Assembly (NCBI GenBank): GCA_032622095.1
Contig: CP136068.1
Coordinates: 12,567,729-12,631,728, forward strand
Length of the DNA: 64,000 nucleotides
Source of the DNA: Siphonodentalium dalli
Lineage: Eukaryota > Mollusca > Scaphopoda > Gadilida > Siphonodentaliidae
Direction of reading: 5' to 3'
The notes beneath the pieces are model-generated. The model was given only the letters and a program-made list of their open reading frames with translations, ran no database searches and was not told where the DNA came from. The stretch's first letter is position 1. Every line of letters begins with the position of its first letter. This document shows, in pieces, positions 1-11,667 of the stretch. A program made the translations under genes and the position numbers.

Positions 1-752
1 CCAGAAGCCTTCTTTGATGTCACGTTTGAATCCATCGGCACACCCTGCAGTCCACATTTATTGCAGAAATGTTTGAAATGAAAAAATTTCATCGACACAA
101 TACAATTCATTTACTGAAACTTTTTGACTTTCCTTATTCTCTAGAATTCGATTGACATCTCAGCATAAAATTGGAGCCTCCTCAAGTTGAACTACAGTAC
201 CATTGACACTTTCGTTTAGATTGTTCTGGTTAATTTGAATAAATAATGCTGACATCGTGTCAAACACATGTGTAGCTGCTGTCCGCGTACACGTGTGGTT
301 TCTGAAAGACATCGATTAAGATTATCGAGAAATAACCTTAATGGCTAAATAAGTGGCAGAATTGGTTTACAGTATTCTCTTAATTGACAACTTAGTATGA
401 TTAAATTATTTTAATTTGTTTTTCAATTCAGTATTTGTCACTAAAAACAAGCATTCTGATTGGCCGAGAGCGGCTAACTTTAGTTTTCGATTCACCGACA
501 TCGGCCGCTTCAGCGTGCATCAAATCTGAATGTAGCACGGTAAAATTTCATCGGCGCAGAACGGAGTAGCGAAACAGGCCAACCCGCCCCACAGGAAATT
601 GTTACGGAGCAGTGTTCCAAGTAACGCAATGAACAAACCCAACGATTTGTGCACAGTGACAAAGTCAAAATGAAAGTCTCGATTCGTGTCATGAAAATGA
701 CTAAATGATACTTTTGTTTTCCAAATTCCTTGTTAGATTGAATTACAATGGA
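1..752. other. No gene seen; AT-rich left edge
   Basis: Only short open frames without codon bias or recognisable motifs occur here. Nothing repeated inside the window was recognised in it. Confidence 0.4.
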
Positions 753-892
753 GATAAACGTACCCTGTTTCGTTGTACATTCTGGGATTCGAGCATGAAA
801 ACAGTTTGTGAACTCGGCGGCAAGCCGGCTCGTTCACAAACTGTTTTCATGCTCGAATCCCAGAATGTACAACGAAACAGGGTACGTTTATC
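753..892. repeat. Perfect foldback, 61-bp arms
   Basis: Bases 753-813 and 832-892 are exact reverse complements with an 18-nt GC-rich loop (814-831). The left arm begins GATAAACGTACCCTG and the right arm ends CAGGGTACGTTTATC. No target-site duplication is obvious on the two sides. A transcript would form an uninterrupted long hairpin. It could be a small foldback element, a recent inverted duplication or a small-RNA precursor. The lack of mismatches means it is young or actively homogenised. Confidence 0.9.
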
Positions 893-968
893 CCCTAAAT
901 AATATGAAAGATGATTCCATGATCTGGACGACTCGATAATATCATGGCAACTAATTATGTGTGACATA

Positions 969-2066
969 CAGGGTTCGCGCTGCCTATTGCCAATTTAGCA
1001 AATTGCTATAAATAAAATGAAATGGCTCCAAAAAAAATCCCGATTGGCTACAAAAAGTGGCACCTAGCTTTTTGGCATTTGGCAATTGGTACCCATCGGG
1101 CATATAATAAAGCTTGCAGTCAATCGGTCGGAAACAAAACACACATCGATATCCGGTCGCGACATAGCTAATTGGTTTCCAATTGAAAGCGTATAATAGA
1201 TTCGCGGCTTATGTCAGATCGACTTATTTTTTCGCTGTGGTGGAAGGGTTTCGAATTTCTACTCGATACTAACACTAAGTATGGCTATTGACTCCAATTT
1301 GACAAACATTAGCCAAACAAAGGTCTTCCTGAAGTCTACATCGTTAGGAAGCTGTGTATTGATAGCAGGTGTTAGATGAATTATCCTAAATATGTCATTC
1401 GTAACTCAGCTTTCACAAATTGTGAAATACGGCAAATATGAATCGTAAGCGCAAGTTAGATTTCAGCAACAATGCATCAGACACGCAACATCCTTCTAAA
1501 ATGAAGAAAATTACTGATTTCTTCGGACATTCAGACATTACCGATAGTCCAAATACAGTGGTTGATTTAACATCGATGTGTGCTACACCACCTAAACCGA
1601 GCAACATACTAGTGTCCAATGTCACGAGAACGCCACAAAAAGTTGCAAGTTCGCCAAAACGAAAATTCCGAAATGAGTGGAAAATATCTCGCGAATGGCT
1701 ATCATTCGATGGAGACAACAATGTTATGTTCTGTTCTACATGCCGTGCTGCGAATGTATACAACATGTTCGTATCTGGTTGTAGTATCATGAAGAAAGAT
1801 ATTATTCTGAAACACGAGCTAACCAAAGGTATGTGTACTATGTTTAAAAAATTAGATTTAAATATCACGCTATGTACAACGGGGAGTAAATAAATAAATA
1901 TATACATATAATAGGTAATTTGCTTGTTTGTTGAACCAAATTCAAAAGTGGCACCAAAAAGTATTGGTCGGAAAAAAGTGGCAACAGAAAGTATAAAGTG
2001 GTTCTAACAATAATGCAATTGGCAACAGCGTTGGCACCTGGACATTTTGGGCCAGCGCGAACCCTG
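969..2066. mobile_element. Non-autonomous hAT-type DNA transposon
   Basis: The 14-bp terminal inverted repeat CAGGGTTCGCGCTG (969-982) is matched exactly by its complement at 2053-2066. The element is flanked by a perfect 8-bp duplication, GTGACATA, at 961-968 and 2067-2074. CAGGG-type ends with an 8-bp duplication are diagnostic of the hAT superfamily. Subterminal TTGCCAATT-like words lie near both ends. The 1,098-bp body has no room for a transposase catalytic domain but retains one zinc-finger exon (1438-1828). It is most likely an internally deleted copy, mobilised in trans. Confidence 0.9.
1438..1828 (+). CDS. TTF/BED-like zinc-finger exon inside the hAT element (partial gene)
   Basis: The frame opens at ATG 1438 and encodes a basic N-terminus (MNRKRKLDF). 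A Ser/Pro-rich linker follows. From about residue 75 there is a block with EWKISREWLSFD, then MFCSTCRAANVYN and a later KHE. In sequence style this matches the TTF-type zinc finger (C-x2-C and a distal His) at the front of hAT-related and ZNF862-like proteins. After ...HELTK the sequence reads AAG|GTATGTG, a strong 5' splice site at 1828/1829, so the last residues of the 151-codon open frame are probably intron. No catalytic DDE or hAT dimerisation region follows before the right TIR at 2066. The domain would bind DNA, presumably transposon ends. It is either the leftover first exon of the transposase or a DNA-binding domain retained for its own reasons. Domain recognition is by eye. Confidence 0.6.
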
Positions 2067-2074
2067 GTGACATA

Positions 2075-2713
2075 TACCCACTAACTCAGCAGACTGGACA
2101 CTCGTGTGGCAAAGTAAGAAACCCGGACATTGTGTTTGGTTTAAACAATATTTTATTTGAACACTAAACAGAACAGAAATACAAACAAAAAATACATAAC
2201 ATATAATCTCAAATTGTTCAAAAGAGGATTGAGCAACAAGCTTGGAGGCTTTTGTTAAGTCCTATCCTCAGAAAATAAATGTTACCCCAATTGATACCAT
2301 TGGGGTATAGACCCCAATTGATACCGTTGGGGTATAGCAGACGGGTTTTGTTCTGTATGGTCCGAATAATAAAGTTTATAGATGAAGGGATAGGAAAGAG
2401 AAAGGGAAAGGGAGTGCAGATAGTAGTTGAAAAGAGGTAGATAAACTTACCATAAACATCAGAATAATATATGTCAAGGAGAGTATTGTATCATGTTAAA
2501 TTGATCACCATTTATTGTCACAAGCCAATGAAGAATCTAAATTCCAAACAAATTTGATCACGCTACGACCCAATTGGAGAGAATTCGAAAAATAGCGGGT
2601 TATCAGAATTATTTCCATTCCATTAATGAGCTGTTTAGTTAATGTATTTAATAAGTATTTAATAAGTGACGAAGTGTGTATGTACCATAACTAATTATTC
2701 AATTATAGAGGGC
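2075..2713. other. No gene; short hairpin repeats
   Basis: At 2284-2337 a ~26-bp unit occurs twice in tandem. Each copy is a small hairpin with CCCCAA and TTGGGG arms around TTGATACC. The rest is AT-rich non-coding sequence. Confidence 0.5.
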
Positions 2714-2805
2714 GAGGTGGTAGGGCTAAAACACGCGCAGTGACTATAATTTAAGACATTTACATATAGTTTATTAGTAACGCGCGTGTTTGGGCTTAAA
2801 CCACC

Positions 2806-5226
2806 TTACCCGTTAGTCAGAAAACGCCCAGTACAGATAATGAACTTCTGTACAACATCGAAATTTTTTATGTTCAAATCATCAGCGAGTTCAGACGACC
2901 CATACAGAAGTACATCAGGTGATATTCTAATTGGTGGCAAATCAGCTAACATTTCAGTTCTTGCTTGAGTATATAATGGACATTTCAAGAGAAAATGATA
3001 TGCAGATTCAATTTCAAAGCCACCACAAGGACACATTGGGGACTCTTTAAGGTGATTTGTGACAAGGTCTTTGTTCAGGTTACTGCATCCCAATCTGATT
3101 CTAGTATGATAAACTTGAGCTTTACGAGAATAACTATGATAATAAAATTTAGCAATCTTTGAATGACCAGTGTTAATGTTTCGTTTAAATTCTGTTAACG
3201 TTTCTGAAGACCTCACTGAGTCCGATAGGCTGTTCCAAGCACGTGTGGCAGATGGTAGAAATGTATACATGTAGTAATTATTATTACTATCAGGCGGGTG
3301 GATGCTAGGGTGTCTAAAGTTGTAGCCAGTTGAGGAAGAATCGGTGGAATCATATTAGATAAGTAGGATGGAGCTCTGTGTTTTGTCATATTGTAAAACT
3401 GAACTAATTTATGCTTATGCCTGCGTTGTGCAAGCGGTTCCCAACCTGTTTCAAGTAATAATTTCCTATCGCTAGCACTTCTGGTTCCCCCCGTGACTAT
3501 TCTTGCCATTTCATAGTGGATATCCTCAATTCTATCACTCGTATACTTGGGGATATTATCCCATACAGGTGATGAATACTCTAGGATAGGGCGAATAAAT
3601 GAAAAATATATTGTTTCAAGAGACTTTCTGCTTAATCTAAATTTATGTCTTTTTACAAGGTTAACTCTCTTCCATGCTTTATCGATTATGCTACAGACGT
3701 GACTTTCCCATGACCCAGAACTATCGAATGTGACACCAACATGTTTGTGACTACTTACTTCAGTTATTTCAGATCCATTCATGAAGAGGGGCGGATGGTC
3801 TATGTCTGTTGCTTTCCTTGATACTACTATGGCTTCGGTCTTTAGGGGGTTCAACTTTACTAACCACTTTTGTGACCATTCAAAAATAGTACTAATATCT
3901 TTGTTGATTATTTCAGCAGCGAGAGTTGGGTTTTCAACACATAAGTATATCGATGTGTCATCTGCAAAAAGACGGATGTTACACACTATTTTGTCAGTTA
4001 TGTCATTTATGTAAATAAGAAATAATAGCGGTCCGAGGATAGACCCCTGGGGCACGCCCGCAGATATGCATTTCCAATCTGAACTAACATTATCTATAAA
4101 TACTCTATGTTGTCGACATTCTAAGTATGATTCTAAAAGTTTAAGTAAGTTATCTCCGAATCCCATTTGCCTAATTTTAAATAGGAGACCCTTATGCCAG
4201 ACCGTATCAAAGGCTTCACTAATGTCACAACATATACAGCGCACCTCCTTACCATCATCTAGGGATCTAATAATATAATCATACACATCAGTAATTTGGT
4301 ACACTGCGGAATCACCTGTTGTAAAGCCAGACTGATTGACAGAGATGAGGTTATGTTCATTAATGTATGCGGACATATATTTATAAATACACTTTTCGTA
4401 CGTTTTGGATAAACAACTTAAAGGTACTCAACCCGTAAAGAGGGTCCCCATCTCAACAGATTCCAACAACAACAATCCGATCAGAGGGTCCTATATTACT
4501 ATTTCTTTGGCTTTGGGGGTAACAAATATTTGATTCGAGTCGAGGAACCCATCAAACAAAGCTCAGAGTCATTAGATATTGATTTTTGAAAATTCTTATG
4601 TTCTCGAGATGAGTACTTATAACTGCCGTCAATTTGGTAACATGCTCGAGATTTTACGCCAAAATTCTATTCAAACAGACAAGGATGGATAACTCTATAA
4701 TCAAGTGGGTAATAATAACGAATGTTTTACTATCTTCTGGGCCAGAAAGAATTCCCGATAATGAAAAATAATAGATTTCTAAAATCGATATCTAACAAAT
4801 CTGAGCTTTGATGGGTGACTTCCTCGACTCGAATCAAATATTTTTGACCCCCGAAGCCATTGAAATAGTAATTGAGAGGAGTTTTATCGGGTTGAGTACC
4901 TTTAATAGTGAGATAGGACGATAGTTCGATATGATGCTAGGATCACCGGTTTTAAAAACGGGAGTAATGTTTGCTTTTTTCCATTCGCATGGGTAATACA
5001 TCTTTTTGGTGAATATATTAAAGACGTGCGCAAGGGGTTTACTAAGAGATGAAGCACAGTTTTTCAGTATACGGGGACATTGTGTTTCTGTGGCGCACGT
5101 CGCCAATTTGATTGTTACGGGTGATATCGTCATGGCTGACTGTCTTCCCATCACCCCTGAATGTGGTGACAGATTATATGATGAAGATGGCCGGATTAAG
5201 TTGATTGTTTTTTGGGTAACGTTCAT
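2806..5226 (-). pseudogene. Reverse transcriptase ORF2, frameshifted and split
   Basis: Three blocks are readable. Block 1 (5226-4906) contains KKANITPVFKTGDPSII and ends at NYRPISLL. Block 2 (4419-about 3325) resumes exactly with SCLSKTYEKC and holds RT motif A (CDISEAFDTVWH), motif B (AGVPQGSILGPLLFLIYIND), motif C (FADDTSIY), motif D (LNPLKTE) and the HVGVTFD thumb block. Block 3 (about 3330-2809) is in another frame: a YNFRHPS...FLPSATRAWN segment, then CPCGG...HFLLKCP, a Cys/His knuckle usual at the C-terminus of these enzymes. The function would be cDNA synthesis by target-primed reverse transcription. The breaks are a single frameshift near 3320-3335 and the 480-bp insertion between block 1 and block 2. 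The catalytic Asp residues of motifs A and C are still present. It is not expressible as one protein. Confidence 0.85.
4422..4901. mobile_element. TTAA-flanked foldback MITE inserted in the RT gene
   Basis: The ends read TTAA-AGGTACTCAACCC and GGGTTGAGTACCT-TTAA (TTAA at 4418-4421 and 4902-4905). Joining the flanks at one TTAA gives the uninterrupted RT reading frame, which fixes the insertion borders. Both halves are near reverse complements over about 200 bp, sharing for example a GATTCGAGTCGAGGAA block. The element therefore folds back along most of its 480 bp. TTAA duplication is typical of piggyBac. A TA duplication with AAGG ends is an equivalent parse. Related copies are at 25895, 60038 and 60540. 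Confidence 0.88.
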
Positions 5227-5499
5227 AGTGTGCAGACTGGTTTTTTTTAATACGCTGTGTTACGGCGATGGTACGAAAAGCGGTTCATATGTATATAGGC
5301 ACCTACTTGGTCGATATAATGAGTAAATACTATGAATATACATGTGTGAGTGGAACAGAGTAGGAATAATGCGAGTGAGGTTTTGGGAATTTTTTAATTA
5401 ACTTGAGTGAATTTTTTGTTTGTTTGTTTTATATTTGTTTGCAGAAAAGTATGTATCGTTTATGCAATCCCGGCATTACACACTAAATAAAAAGTTGCT
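5227..5499. other. No gene; flank of the LINE fragment
   Basis: No motif or repeat was recognised. The 5' truncation point of the reverse transcriptase lies at the left edge. Confidence 0.35.
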
Positions 5500-5870
5500 A
5501 AATTAACCCCAAAAGTAGTTAATTTTTACTACTTTTGGTAGTTCGTATTCATGCCGCTACCTTGGGGGGTTAATTTTACTACCTGGCGGGTAGCTAAAAA
5601 ATTAAATACCTTTGGTAGTTAAAATAACTACCTTCAGTGGTTGAAATAACTACCTCTTGGGGCTATTTTAACTACCCAAAGGTAGGCTAAATTTTAACTA
5701 CTTTAGGTAGTGGGATGAATATGAACTACCCAGTATTTAAATTTACTACCAAATTTGGAATTTTTGCTACCTGCGGGTAGTTAATCTGATAACTACTATT
5801 GGTGGGAAATTATTCTACCTCGAGTGGTTGTTCTAGCTATTTTAATAGGTATTCAAAGGGGTCCAATCTA
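5500..5870. repeat. Degenerate ACTACC/GGTAGT array
   Basis: ACTACC and its complement GGTAGT recur about every 15-40 bp in both orientations, often as TTAACTACC or GGTAGTTAA. The whole stretch can pair with itself in many registers. It has no coding frame. It may be a decayed minisatellite or a foldback element. Confidence 0.65.
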
Positions 5871-5944
5871 ATCACTCAAAGTAGCCATTTAATCAACTTT
5901 TAGTGGATAATATTGCCTGTTGAAATCACTCTTAAAGAAGCAAA

Positions 5945-6378
5945 ATGAGCAATAAAGAGCGTTCCTTATCAAATTAGAAAATATGTAGAAAAATTGCGGG
6001 TAACAATGCCTTTGACCCCCAGATGACTTAGGGGTGGGGGATTTCCAAAAATTATATAACCAATAAAGAGCGCTTCTTATCAGTTCAAAAGATATCTGTG
6101 GAAAATTGCACAAATGTAAAATAATGCATGGTTAATGTCATAATGTTAATTGCGGGTACAGGCGCCCTCTTTGCCCCCCCCCCCCATGAAGTGGGGGGGG
6201 GTGGGCAAAACAAATAACGTGACAAATAAAGAGCTTTTTTTATCAGTTCAGAAGAAGTGGGGAAAATTGCACAAAAGTAAAATAATGCATGGTTAATATC
6301 ATGTGATTGATGCTGTGGGCATCAAATATTTAAATATGCACTACTAATCAGCAATAAAGAGCATTTATTATCCACTTA
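5945..6378. repeat. Tandem repeat, AATAAAGAGC-headed units
   Basis: AATAAAGAGC recurs at about 5951, 6063, 6226 and 6353, each followed by TTATCA, a GGAAAATTGCAC segment and AATAATGCATGGTTAAT. Units are roughly 110-160 bp and diverged. One unit holds a run of C (about 6174-6186) facing a run of G (about 6195-6202). Confidence 0.65.
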
Positions 6379-7089
6379 ATAGATGTAACTTTATCCGGAG
6401 TTATATTGCAGCTGCTGTTTATCCCAGATACTGGGTCTTTATTCTATTCCAAAAAATGTCGTATTGGGACATTTTGATCTATTTTAGAGATATTTATTTG
6501 TTCAAAGATATTTATATATAAACAGAAAAGTTCACTTTGTTGGCTTTGCAATACTAATGGGAGTGCATGAACTAATGGTTGTGTCGTTTATATGGGGTTG
6601 TGGACTACACAAGACTCTATAAACAATTCCAAAGAACCTACATGTACATCTTCAAAATATTGTTTTATAACTTTAACCGACAATAAAAAATACGTAAGCA
6701 CCATTCGGACATGATATCAGTCTTCAACCCAGAGAACATTGCGGGCATGGATTAGTATCCCTTGTCACCACTGGGCGGAGACACTCTCCCGTATCATTCA
6801 TTAAGAGCATCGAAACACCAGGTGCTTGGCATCCGAAATAGTATTATAGTCTATTTCATACCATTTCAGTTGAGTAGAGTCACAACAGCCCTCGCACCTC
6901 GCATAGCCATTAGCCAAAAGATAATTTTATAATTTTGTGTAGTCCACTTGAGGTAAAACACACCACTCTAGTTGTTATATGCAGTGAAAAACATGTTATT
7001 TACCAAATTGCCTTAATGTTTACAAGGAAAACATACTTTTTTGCCAACAATTGCACAGAGGCTGACATAATTTCATTATGATATTTAAA

Positions 7090-7287
7090 ATTTGGCAATG
7101 GATAAAAATAATACCCATATAGTTTAACGAGATACAAGGCTTATTTTCACTTGTATATATAATTCACCAAATGGGGACCTTGCTAAAGCTTGGTTCCCCA
7201 TTTGGCATTTGCTGAATCATACTCGCGAAAACAAACCTTGTATCTCATAAAACTGTATGGATATTCTATATTTAACCATTCAACCAA
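7090..7287. repeat. Imperfect foldback centred on AAGCTT
   Basis: The left side (GAGATACAAGG ... CCAAATGGGGACC) and right side (GGTTCCCCATTTGG ... CCTTGTATCTC) are complementary around AAGCTT near 7187. Weaker pairing extends to both edges. The size and shape fit a hairpin MITE, but no target duplication was identified. Confidence 0.65.
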
Positions 7288-9763
7288 CTCACCGATGCGC
7301 TGCCCGGGAGTGACAACAGTCGTACCTCTCTCCCCTTGTGTCGCTATTCTCTCGGGATGAATTACGCAGGGTACAGATTCGCCAACAAGTAAATGTATAA
7401 GGGCAATTGAACATCATCACCAATCACCATTATCAAAAAAAAAACTGTTTCCACATAAATGGGGCCGACCTAACCAGCAAGCGACTCAATTGTGGTCAGT
7501 GATCTGATAGTAGAGCGAGATCTCTTGGAGATCCCAGAATTGTGGACAACAACTGCAAACGAGGTAATTAGTCCAGGTAGAGGATAACTTTAGTACAATA
7601 TTGGTCAATGACATGGTACCACACGTCATTCCGAAAATTTAACAATGACTGGCAGTCTAAATATATGACTAGATGTGTTTTAATTCATGCTAGGAACAAT
7701 GATGACATAGCCATGTCGTTTTCACTAGCCATGTATATTTCACTCAAACCAATTAACCAAGCTTGTGTGGGTATCGTGCTTTGCTTTTCCAGTATATACC
7801 AAAATCATCAAATAAAATCATAAATGTGACATCAGATTTCTCCCCTGATGTACCGTTATGAAACTACTGAAATGTGCCAAAATTGGGTATAAGTCAAAAC
7901 ATTGAGTATGTGGCTCTTGGGTTTGGGAGAAAATAATCCATGACCTGGGATGTGGGCATAGAAAAATCTCATCTTCGGGACCAGCTATTGGGTCCGGACA
8001 ATCGGCCAAAATATCTTGCCTCTCGGGGTGAGATCTTTCCATCCCTACACCTCAGGTCAGGATGAATAATATTATTTTTATCTCAATCTAACTTCAGCTG
8101 AACATGCACTGCGCCCATAATGTTTAGCATTCAGAATTTTTTATTTCTGGTATAGTTACAAAGAGCTTATAAAGTCAATGAAAATGTCCCTGATTCTAAT
8201 CAGATGTTCATGACATGCATGTGCTATCAACTGATACAGATGACAATCAGCCATGACATGTGGATACACCTGTTGCGTCTTGTCAATACAAAAGAACAAT
8301 CAAGTTTTACATGTGTATATCATCTGGATTCACATGTGTATAATCAGTTCTCATTAAAATTAGGCTCTCAGGCTGGAATAAGCTACACATAACAGTCCTA
8401 ATGAATATACACATGTAACTATAAGTCACATAACCGCCACTATAAATAGTTTATGCATGCAATTCCTGTTGTATAACATCAAAGCGCAGTTTTACGATTG
8501 ACAGAATATTGTCTCCTGTTACTTGAATTTTGGCGAATAAGAAAAACGGGTGCTAACTGTTGAAATTCTTGGAAATACTTAATTCTATTCTCCTTGATGG
8601 CTATTATTGATAATTTCTGGACTCTTCAAATGGACACACATTAGTGTTAAATTAGTTGTAATCACAAATTTGTGAACACTGAAATAAGCATTGTGACCAG
8701 ATATGACAGGAAACTTATTATGCTATTTTAGCTATGTGTCGACAAACTCTGGAGCCGATGAAAATCGTCAATATACTGATTGGCTTCATCACTTTACTGT
8801 TAAATGTTGTGATTGACTGACATTGATGTAAAGATTCTTGGGGATAATGGAAATACCAGATATTTTCTTCATGAATCTTTAATGCATATATAGCTTGTTC
8901 AAGAGTGTAATTTAGTTAGAACTGTTGTATTTATGTAATACACACGCTTCACACATCTCGATGATACTGAAATTAATATATGAAATAATAGAAAAAAACT
9001 CTTCAAGGTGACATGCAACAGTTTTAGAGTGATCTGGGCCCCCACATCTGATCCCAAAAAGTGGAAAAGTGTAGGTTGTGTTTGTGTAACTACCACACTT
9101 TTCAGTTAGATGAGAATCCATCCCATATTTTATGAGTTCAAGGAATACTATTTCACATGCGGAATATCCGTGTCGCACATTAGGCCCATAGCCCCATAGG
9201 GGATAGCCCCAAAATTGTCTATTTGATCATATCAGATTTTGAAAACAATTTTGAGACAGTCCGTAAACTCTTCCTTTCTGGTCAAATCGTATCATTGGCT
9301 CTGTATTCAATTAAAATTATAAGATATACTTTGTAAAAGAATGAATACATGTTTCACTTGACTTTTCATTTTGCAGAAATATGCTATGTGTTGGTAGAAA
9401 TCAACAGCGAAGGCTTTATCCTCAATCGGGTATGTGACAAAATATGGGGAGATAGCGAGGTCATGAAGTTTTCGCTCAAAATGCGAAACATATCTCAAAA
9501 CATTGAAATGTTACGCCAAACATCACTAGATAGGAGCATTTCTAAAATATCGCATCTGACCGAAGTGGCAACCAATTAAATTCATTATTTAGCCAAATGA
9601 TGAAACCGGTTGCATATGTCACCTTTAACTGTAGATTAAAGATCCAAACATTTTCAACGTATTGTTCAGGTTTCTAAATCTGAGATAAAATGAACACATT
9701 GTATGCATTCAATATGTGATTACATGTTATTTAGAAAACTTTCCTGTATTAATATAAGTTTAG
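7288..9763. other. No confident gene; unexplained AT-rich stretch
   Basis: The only exon-like item is an open frame entered through TTCATTTTGCAG (acceptor near 9375), ending at TAA 9577. Its product resembles nothing I recognise. The rest shows neither long frames nor repeats shared with the window. Confidence 0.3.
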
Positions 9764-9898
9764 TTGTGGTGTATTGCTGGTAACATGGCGTGACATTGAC
9801 AACTTCGGGTTTATGTTCAACCGATTCACAAAGCGACAAGGTTGAACACAGGCTAAAAGTGGTCAATGTCATGACATGTTACCATCAATCCACCACAA
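9764..9898. repeat. Imperfect inverted repeat, 59-bp arms
   Basis: The arms 9764-9822 and 9840-9898 match as reverse complements at roughly four of five positions. They share TTGTGGTG, GGTAACATG, TGACATTGAC and GTTCAACC in order, with a 17-nt loop. Confidence 0.75.
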
Positions 9899-10035
9899 TG
9901 GCGTACATGTTTTTGTTCTGCCAACAGTCCTGGTCATTCACATTAATTTGGCACTTATTCCGCATAATGATCAGCAGAAAATGTCAAAATCTCCTAAACC
10001 TGAAACGGCCATCGAGAGACGATGAAACGGTCTTG

Positions 10036-10555
10036 GTTTCCGTTATGCTAATGGCTCCAGACGTAAACATGGGATATGTTGCGCGACTGTCTGACCAATC
10101 AAAGATGCGGTTTCTTACTGGAAGCAGAACATTGTATGATTTTCATCCTGGTCAGCACATTAGAAAATTTCCTTCAGTATATACACATGTACATACTAGT
10201 AGATGCAACCTGTGGGTACGATGCTGAACATTTTATTCTTAGTACGAACATCAAACTCAAGCTCAGGATCATATTAGGTGTTTGCGCTGAATTTCTTCTC
10301 TGTAGTTCCAAACATGTTTCCGTTATTTTGATGGCTCCAGGCGTAAACATGGGATATGCTGCGCGACTCTCCGATCAATAAAAGATGCGGTTTCTTACTG
10401 GAAGCGGAACATTGTATGAATTTCATCCTGGTCACCACGTTAGAGAATTTCCTGCTGTACATACACAGGTACATGTACATACATTGTAGATGCAACCTGT
10501 GGGTATGATGCTGAACTTTTAATTCTTAGTACGAACATCGAACTACACTCCCTGA
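10036..10555 (+). repeat. Two-unit tandem duplication, 280-bp period
   Basis: TTTCCGTTAT ... ATGGCTCCAG ... AAGATGCGGTTTCTTACTGG recurs with a 280-bp offset (ATGGCTCCAG at 10051 and 10331). Both units carry TTCATCCTGGTCA, a TACATGTACAT word, GATGCAACCTGTGGGTA and TTCTTAGTACGAACATC. A shorter third piece lies at about 11455-11515. Open frames across it are not conserved between the units, so it is treated as non-coding. Confidence 0.8.
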
Positions 10556-11667
10556 AGTAGAGCCCGAAGCCGCCATCGCACGCCGCCGCCGCCAGCCATA
10601 TTGGCCACAAGCCGCCGCCAGCCATATTATCTCTAACGCCAGCCGCATGAAAAAATCTCCGCCGCCGGAATTGTAAAATGGCTGAGCCGTGTGCATGGAC
10701 TTATATGTTAAGGACAACTGTACTGCGAATCGCAAATAACTAAACCGCATTGCCTAATATTGGCATACTCGTATGGGCACGGTATGGTTGTTACACTATC
10801 AGAACACCCGGGGCCTCTCATTTTTTGGAATAGACTATTCCAATGCATGCTTTCATATAACGAAGTGGGAGCATCCATTCAGTATTGAAAGGGTTTAAAG
10901 TATAAATTGTTTATTTCGACACGACTCAGTGTTAGACATCGCTGACAGTTGTCAATATATGCACATAACCTGTAGAAGAGAATAGAAAATAGTTTGAAAT
11001 ATTATATATCAATTCTATCGGATTCAGCATTCAATGATGCATGCATACATCGCAAGATGCCAGTGATGATAGCCGTCTGAAGTCGACAGAAGTTCCAATG
11101 CAACTTATACCGATTATATAGATGGGAAACTACATAGTACATCCCTGTCAGTCCTTTACTGAGTCCTTCGTGTATTTCGCCATAATGGAAAAGCCCAACA
11201 CCAATAGAATACGCGTGGTCTGGAATTATACGGGTTCACAACAAACGCCAAAAACAAGCGGGTGTCTATAACCGGGGATTGGGAAAATTTCGGAAACGAA
11301 ATACGCTGAATGATAACGTCTCAGCCGGCTGAGCCGCCATATTTCATCAGCCACGAACGTCGCGACTGAGCCGGCTTAGCTAGATAACCAGCCACGAAAA
11401 TTGGTTGAGCCAGCCGTGAAAACTAGTTGCCGTGGCTTCGGGGTCTACCCTGAAGCTCAGATCGGGATCATATTATGAATTATTCTCTGTAGTTCCAATG
11501 TAGTTCCAAACATGTTCCTGCACTGTACCTGCAAATAACGGGCCAAAAGAGATGATATAGATTAATAAAAGTGTTAAGGCCAGCGAAAAAATTAGGGTAG
11601 GTAGGTAGGTAAGGAATTGTTATTTCGATATTTTTTATCCAACTGCAGAAATACCTCGACTGATGTT
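10556..11667. other. No gene; CCGCCGCCAGCC-rich patch and GTAG microsatellite
   Basis: 10565-10675 has repeated GCCGCCGCC and CAGCCATATT words. AGCCGGCT palindromes and CAGCCACGAA words occur at 11320-11430. A short (GTAG)n run lies at about 11596-11611. Confidence 0.4.

Larger units (their letters stand above)
2714..5240 (-). mobile_element. 5'-truncated non-LTR retrotransposon (Jockey/CR1-like group)
   Basis: The minus strand carries a reverse transcriptase ORF from RT block 0 to the C-terminal zinc-knuckle-like region. There is no endonuclease domain upstream, so the copy is 5'-truncated near 5.2 kb, as is usual for target-primed insertions. Downstream of the stop codon (2806-2808) lies an imperfect stem of ACACGCGC-type words (2732-2787), which may be part of the 3' UTR. 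The element is interrupted at 4422-4901 by a foldback transposon. Clade assignment beyond the FADD-box non-LTR elements is not secure. Confidence 0.8.

Noticed and set aside
1413-1907. 164-codon minus-strand frame over the zinc-finger exon
   Set aside because: It is antisense to a frame with a recognisable zinc-finger block and a splice donor, and has no motif of its own.
9790-10381. Two open frames of 145 and 101 codons
   Set aside because: They cover a 280-bp tandem duplication, yet the frame is not kept in the second unit, and part of the first lies in an inverted repeat.
10526-10750. GC-rich minus-strand frame at the CCGCCGCC patch
   Set aside because: Simple-sequence composition explains it. 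No start context or conserved motif.
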